Positions 62,904 through 64,000 of a DNA stretch of 64,000 nt are shown in pieces. The position numbers were made by a program, and so were the translations under genes. Source of the DNA: Lachnospiraceae bacterium (GTDB taxonomy: Bacteria > Bacillota > Clostridia > Lachnospirales > Lachnospiraceae); the NCBI GenBank assembly GCA_024682835.1, contig JAIKYU010000030.1, positions 62,001 to 126,000 of the forward strand, written 5' to 3'. The notes beneath the pieces are model-generated. The model was not told the DNA's origin and did no database searches. It saw only the letters and a program-made list of their open reading frames with translations. The number at the start of each line of letters is the position of its first letter. The first letter of the stretch is position 1.

Positions 62904-63749
62904 TCACGAACGCTTAACTGGACGCCTGCTGCGAGTCGGCTTCTTAGCCTCCTGATATAATTCATCAATATCGGTATCCTTTACTTTCGGATACATTGTC
63001 TTGGCCATCTTTTTAGTCAACCCACTGCGAAACCCTTTAAGAAGAGCTTGTCGATTGGCTCGCAGAACTTCTTCTCTAACTTTTTCATCCGCATACTGTT
63101 CAACTATCGCACACATGGCATCCCTTCCTCTCTGCGTCTCCTTAAAGTACTTGACACGCTTTGCCAACAAAGAAAAATGCATATCCTTTGCCTGCGTACA
63201 ATGAAAATCACGCATCAACAGTCCGAGTTCCGTATCATCGTCTATCTCGCCATTTACATAAATGATATGCTCCATATCGCCAAACAACTCGTCCGTTTCC
63301 CTGATCACACGATCAATATGATATATCGGCTCACCCTTCTTCAGTACATCATGCTCAGTGATGAAAATCACATATGTTTCCGGCAACTTGTCGAAGTCCT
63401 GACTGGCTTTCAGCGAATTTGCATCTATCAGACTACTGATCTGCCTCGCACGTTTTGGAATCGCTCCTGAGTCAGCCCGTTGAACCTCAACCGCAAAGAT
63501 CACACCTTTTGAGTTCCTGGCTTTGATATCCAGCCGTACGCTCCGTCCCTGAAGATTCTTTATCTCCACCTGGGCATGAACGGAAATCACCTTGATCGCC
63601 GAATCATCTAAAATAATCTGTAGTAGAAGTGCGGTTTCCTCTTTTTGCCCATCGAAAACCTTTGACATAAACGTGTCATCGAACAATCGAAAACTATCGA
63701 TCTTTTTGTAAATCTCTGGCGAATACGCCTTTGTTCTCTTCCTCGGCAA
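62904..63749 (-). CDS. Rpn-like PD-(D/E)XK nuclease family protein
   Basis: 281 residues starting at TTG 63749 with GGAGG 5 nt upstream. The N-terminal FRLFDDTFMSKVFDGQKE, then VRLDIKARNSKGVIFAVEVQ (the D-ExQ variant of the PD-(D/E)XK nuclease site) and YVIFITEHDVLKKGEPIYH are typical of the Rpn/transposase_31-like family (PD-(D/E)XK nuclease family transposase), common and often multicopy in Clostridia. E. coli Rpn proteins promote RecA-independent recombination and have been linked to phage defence. Whether this protein is active is unknown. Its C-terminus is basic (KKPTRSRRPVKRS). It is divergent from the window end and convergent with the repeat/Fic block. Confidence 0.88.
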   Translation of the reverse strand: MPRKRTKAYSPEIYKKIDSFRLFDDTFMSKVFDGQKEETALLLQIILDDSAIKVISVHAQVEIKNLQGRSVRLDIKARNSKGVIFAVEVQRADSGAIPKRARQISSLIDANSLKASQDFDKLPETYVIFITEHDVLKKGEPIYHIDRVIRETDELFGDMEHIIYVNGEIDDDTELGLLMRDFHCTQAKDMHFSLLAKRVKYFKETQRGRDAMCAIVEQYADEKVREEVLRANRQALLKGFRSGLTKKMAKTMYPKVKDTDIDELYQEAKKPTRSRRPVKRS

Positions 63750-63811
63750 AACAACCTCCGTCAGTCCATCTCACGTAACACGGTCTACGTCTGCTCCTAT
63801 GCGATATCTTC

Positions 63812-63840
63812 ATTATACACCCGACAAAAAAGACCGTCAA
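63812..63840 (-). promoter_or_regulatory. Promoter of the Rpn-like gene
   Basis: On the minus strand TTGACG (63840-63835), 17 nt, TATAAT (63817-63812), 63 nt before the TTG start. Confidence 0.8.
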
Positions 63841-64000
63841 ACAAGATAAAACGGGCGTCTGAAAACATTGATACTCCTTAGCAAACAGTGTATCATATCG
63901 ATGTCAATATCGGGCAACGGAGATTGTCCGTTCAGGTGTTGAAGCGTTATGTCGTGCCAGTATGCGGTGTGCGCTGAGCCTTGCCATGGTTGGATGGTTC
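63841..64000. other. Right end of window, no gene seen
   Basis: 160 nt without a supported reading frame, tRNA or repeat. Confidence 0.5.

Overview
The window reads as a chromosome segment from a fairly GC-rich member of the Clostridia, most likely Lachnospiraceae. The evidence is indirect: strong AGGAGG-type ribosome sites, groESL behind a CIRCE operator, pyruvate phosphate dikinase, a biotin-dependent sodium-pump decarboxylase cluster, HD-GYP and GGDEF proteins, Ig-like surface proteins and zinc-ribbon membrane proteins. No rRNA, tRNA, CRISPR array or complete insertion sequence was seen.

Layout. 1-4 kb: 3' part of a GLUG-repeat surface protein and a convergent AP2/HNH-like protein. 4.2-11.2 kb: a same-strand run of threonine synthase, citrate synthase, an M24 aminopeptidase, a MATE transporter and a phosphoesterase. 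11.3-13.4 kb: groESL with promoter, CIRCE and terminator. 13.5-17.2 kb: two divergent chemoreceptor genes. 17.2-20 kb: rpsU, a metallophosphoesterase, scpA and scpB. 20.1-25 kb: a five-gene biotin-dependent carboxyltransferase/decarboxylase operon with two different carboxyltransferase subunits. 25.2-35.2 kb: HD-GYP sensor, ABC-F ATPase, MFS transporter, glycerophosphodiesterase, ppdK with an unusual C-terminal tail, and an acyltransferase. 35.2-36.8 kb: O-acetylhomoserine sulfhydrylase behind a palindromic operator-promoter, a cysteine-rich leader ORF and a possible attenuator. 36.9-50.3 kb: a long tightly packed run: orphan hypB, two hybrid histidine kinases (one fused to a DegV domain), a degenerate GGDEF protein, two zinc-ribbon membrane proteins and a second MATE transporter. 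50.4-59.1 kb: two related Ig-like surface proteins around pepT, a short-chain dehydrogenase and a PAS-GGDEF-PAS protein.

59.1-64 kb is an accessory island. It holds a DUF4143 AAA ATPase, a Fic-type protein and an Rpn-like PD-(D/E)XK protein. Between them lie four copies, two of them inverted, of a hairpin-rich non-coding repeat of about 260 bp. Each of the first two genes has its own repeated operator-like motifs at its promoter. A truncated copy of the Fic operator region lies at 59.1 kb, suggesting that a cassette was lost there.

Functionally, the core genes suggest a fermentative anaerobe that interconverts pyruvate, phosphoenolpyruvate and oxaloacetate (ppdK, the OadA-like operon, citrate synthase) and probably couples decarboxylation to sodium export. 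It also invests heavily in signalling: two chemoreceptors, two hybrid kinases and three c-di-GMP-type proteins. The signals I consider most worth following are the cysteine leader/attenuator before the sulfhydrylase gene, the kinase-DegV fusion, the two-carboxyltransferase operon and the structured repeat with Fic cassette island.
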